Positions 53,351 to 53,733 of a stretch of DNA of 53,733 nucleotides are shown piece after piece (within the stretch, counting starts at the first letter, position 1; each line of letters starts with the position of its first letter). Below the pieces are notes generated by a model that was not told the origin of the DNA, did no database searches, and was given only the letters and a program-made list of their open reading frames with translations. This DNA comes from an uncultured Alteromonadaceae bacterium. GTDB lineage: Bacteria; Pseudomonadota; Gammaproteobacteria; Enterobacterales; Alteromonadaceae. The stretch lies in the NCBI GenBank assembly GCA_938085045.1, contig CALKGI010000067.1:1-53733 (forward strand), written 5' to 3'. Made by a program: the position numbers and the translations under genes.

Positions 53351-53733
53351 TATGAGCTCAAAATAGTCTTGCTCAGCGCCACCCGTTGCGAATTACAAAA
53401 ACAAACCATTAATGGCAACGCCAAATGGGGCAACAAGCGCAGTGAAAACTGGTTGGTAAGAGACTTTAACGGCGATGGCCGCGACGATATATTTGCCCAC
53501 GCCAAACAACAAAACCAACAACATACCATCACCTATGCCGACAAAAGCGGCTTTTTGACCCATAAAAACAGCCATAAAATCGATGCCAAAATCACCGGTG
53601 TGGACTGGCATGGCGATGACTACAGTATTGGCGCTGGCAATATCGATGATGACAAGGCGATAGAGCTGGTTAGGTTTAACAATTCTGGCGGCATGATTGA
53701 TGAAAATGGCGTGTTTACACCGGGTGAATTTGA
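53351..53733 (+). CDS. FG-GAP repeat protein, 5'-truncated or start unclear, cut by window end
   Basis: The frame is open from 53300 to the window end; no ATG is in frame, only a TTG at 53369. The product has DFNGDGRDDIFAHA and a WHGDDYSIGAGNIDDDKAIELV stretch (written here as two FG-GAP-type blades), then ends PGEF at the edge. It begins inside a blade without a signal peptide, directly after the palindromic repeat, so its proper start is likely lost or lies in the remnant at 53006-53220. If TTG 53369 is used, the protein would be made without export. Confidence 0.6.

Noticed and set aside
53332..53611. Minus-strand frames at the window end
   Set aside because: They are shadows of the plus-strand FG-GAP frame, whose Asp/Gly-rich motifs are clear.

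Overview
The window reads as chromosomal DNA from a marine, polysaccharide-using gammaproteobacterium, most likely of the Alteromonadales (Alteromonadaceae-like; the genus cannot be fixed from sequence alone). The signs are a complete Entner-Doudoroff operon in the order zwf-pgl-edd-glk-eda-gap, a GH16-type lipoprotein behind a LacI-family-type operator, gammaproteobacterial PolA, ElbB and TusA, an NhaC-type antiporter, and many small exported proteins. Base composition is moderately AT-rich. No tRNA, rRNA, CRISPR array, prophage or transposase gene was seen.

Layout. 1-3520: the start of an exported propeller-type sensor, a 43-codon peptide gene and a hybrid regulator (degenerate ATPase, three receiver domains, HPt, AraC-type DNA-binding domain). 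3683-4320: a BrnT/BrnA toxin-antitoxin module with its operator and terminator. 4339-10278: elbB, polA (with DnaA boxes upstream and a possible small RNA downstream), a LytTR regulator, a lipoprotein, tusA and a small unknown gene. 10348-13586: an SDR-ALDH operon and a DUF2461 gene. 13907-20208: a bacterial voltage-gated cation channel, a Cys-rich peptide, and an exported Rhs protein with an M15-peptidase-like C-terminal tip followed by a likely periplasmic immunity protein. 20254-28205: the GH16 lipoprotein and, divergently, the Entner-Doudoroff operon. 28379-31182: a DUF6932/XRE toxin-antitoxin-like pair and NhaC. 31259-35676: a minus-strand operon of a site-2-type protease, a methionine-type aminotransferase, an omega-amidase and CinA. 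35738-36891: a DUF2145 pair. 37132-37342: a short non-autonomous mobile element with terminal inverted repeats and an 11-bp target duplication. 37360-40063: an ECF sigma factor, a membrane protein and an FG-GAP protein. 40751-43384: small exported proteins, a membrane protein and a small pseudogene. 43835-49529: the most unusual locus, a run of four genes: a membrane protein, a tail-anchored protein with two lipoyl-type domains, an FHA protein and a transmembrane Ser/Thr kinase with TPR repeats. 49526-53733: two unknown proteins, a beta-propeller lipoprotein, and an FG-GAP gene that appears broken near its start by a palindromic repeat.

How genes work together. Glucose or glucose-6-phosphate would pass through Glk, Zwf, Pgl, Edd and Eda to pyruvate and glyceraldehyde-3-phosphate, and the latter enters lower glycolysis through Gap; the neighbouring GH16 lipoprotein may supply sugar. 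The aminotransferase and omega-amidase form a plausible pair that turns a glutamine-derived keto acid into 2-oxoglutarate. In the kinase locus, the kinase would phosphorylate threonines read by the FHA protein; why a membrane-anchored tandem lipoyl protein belongs there is unknown, and this is the best candidate for an undescribed system in the window. All functions are inferred from motifs read by eye; no database search was run.
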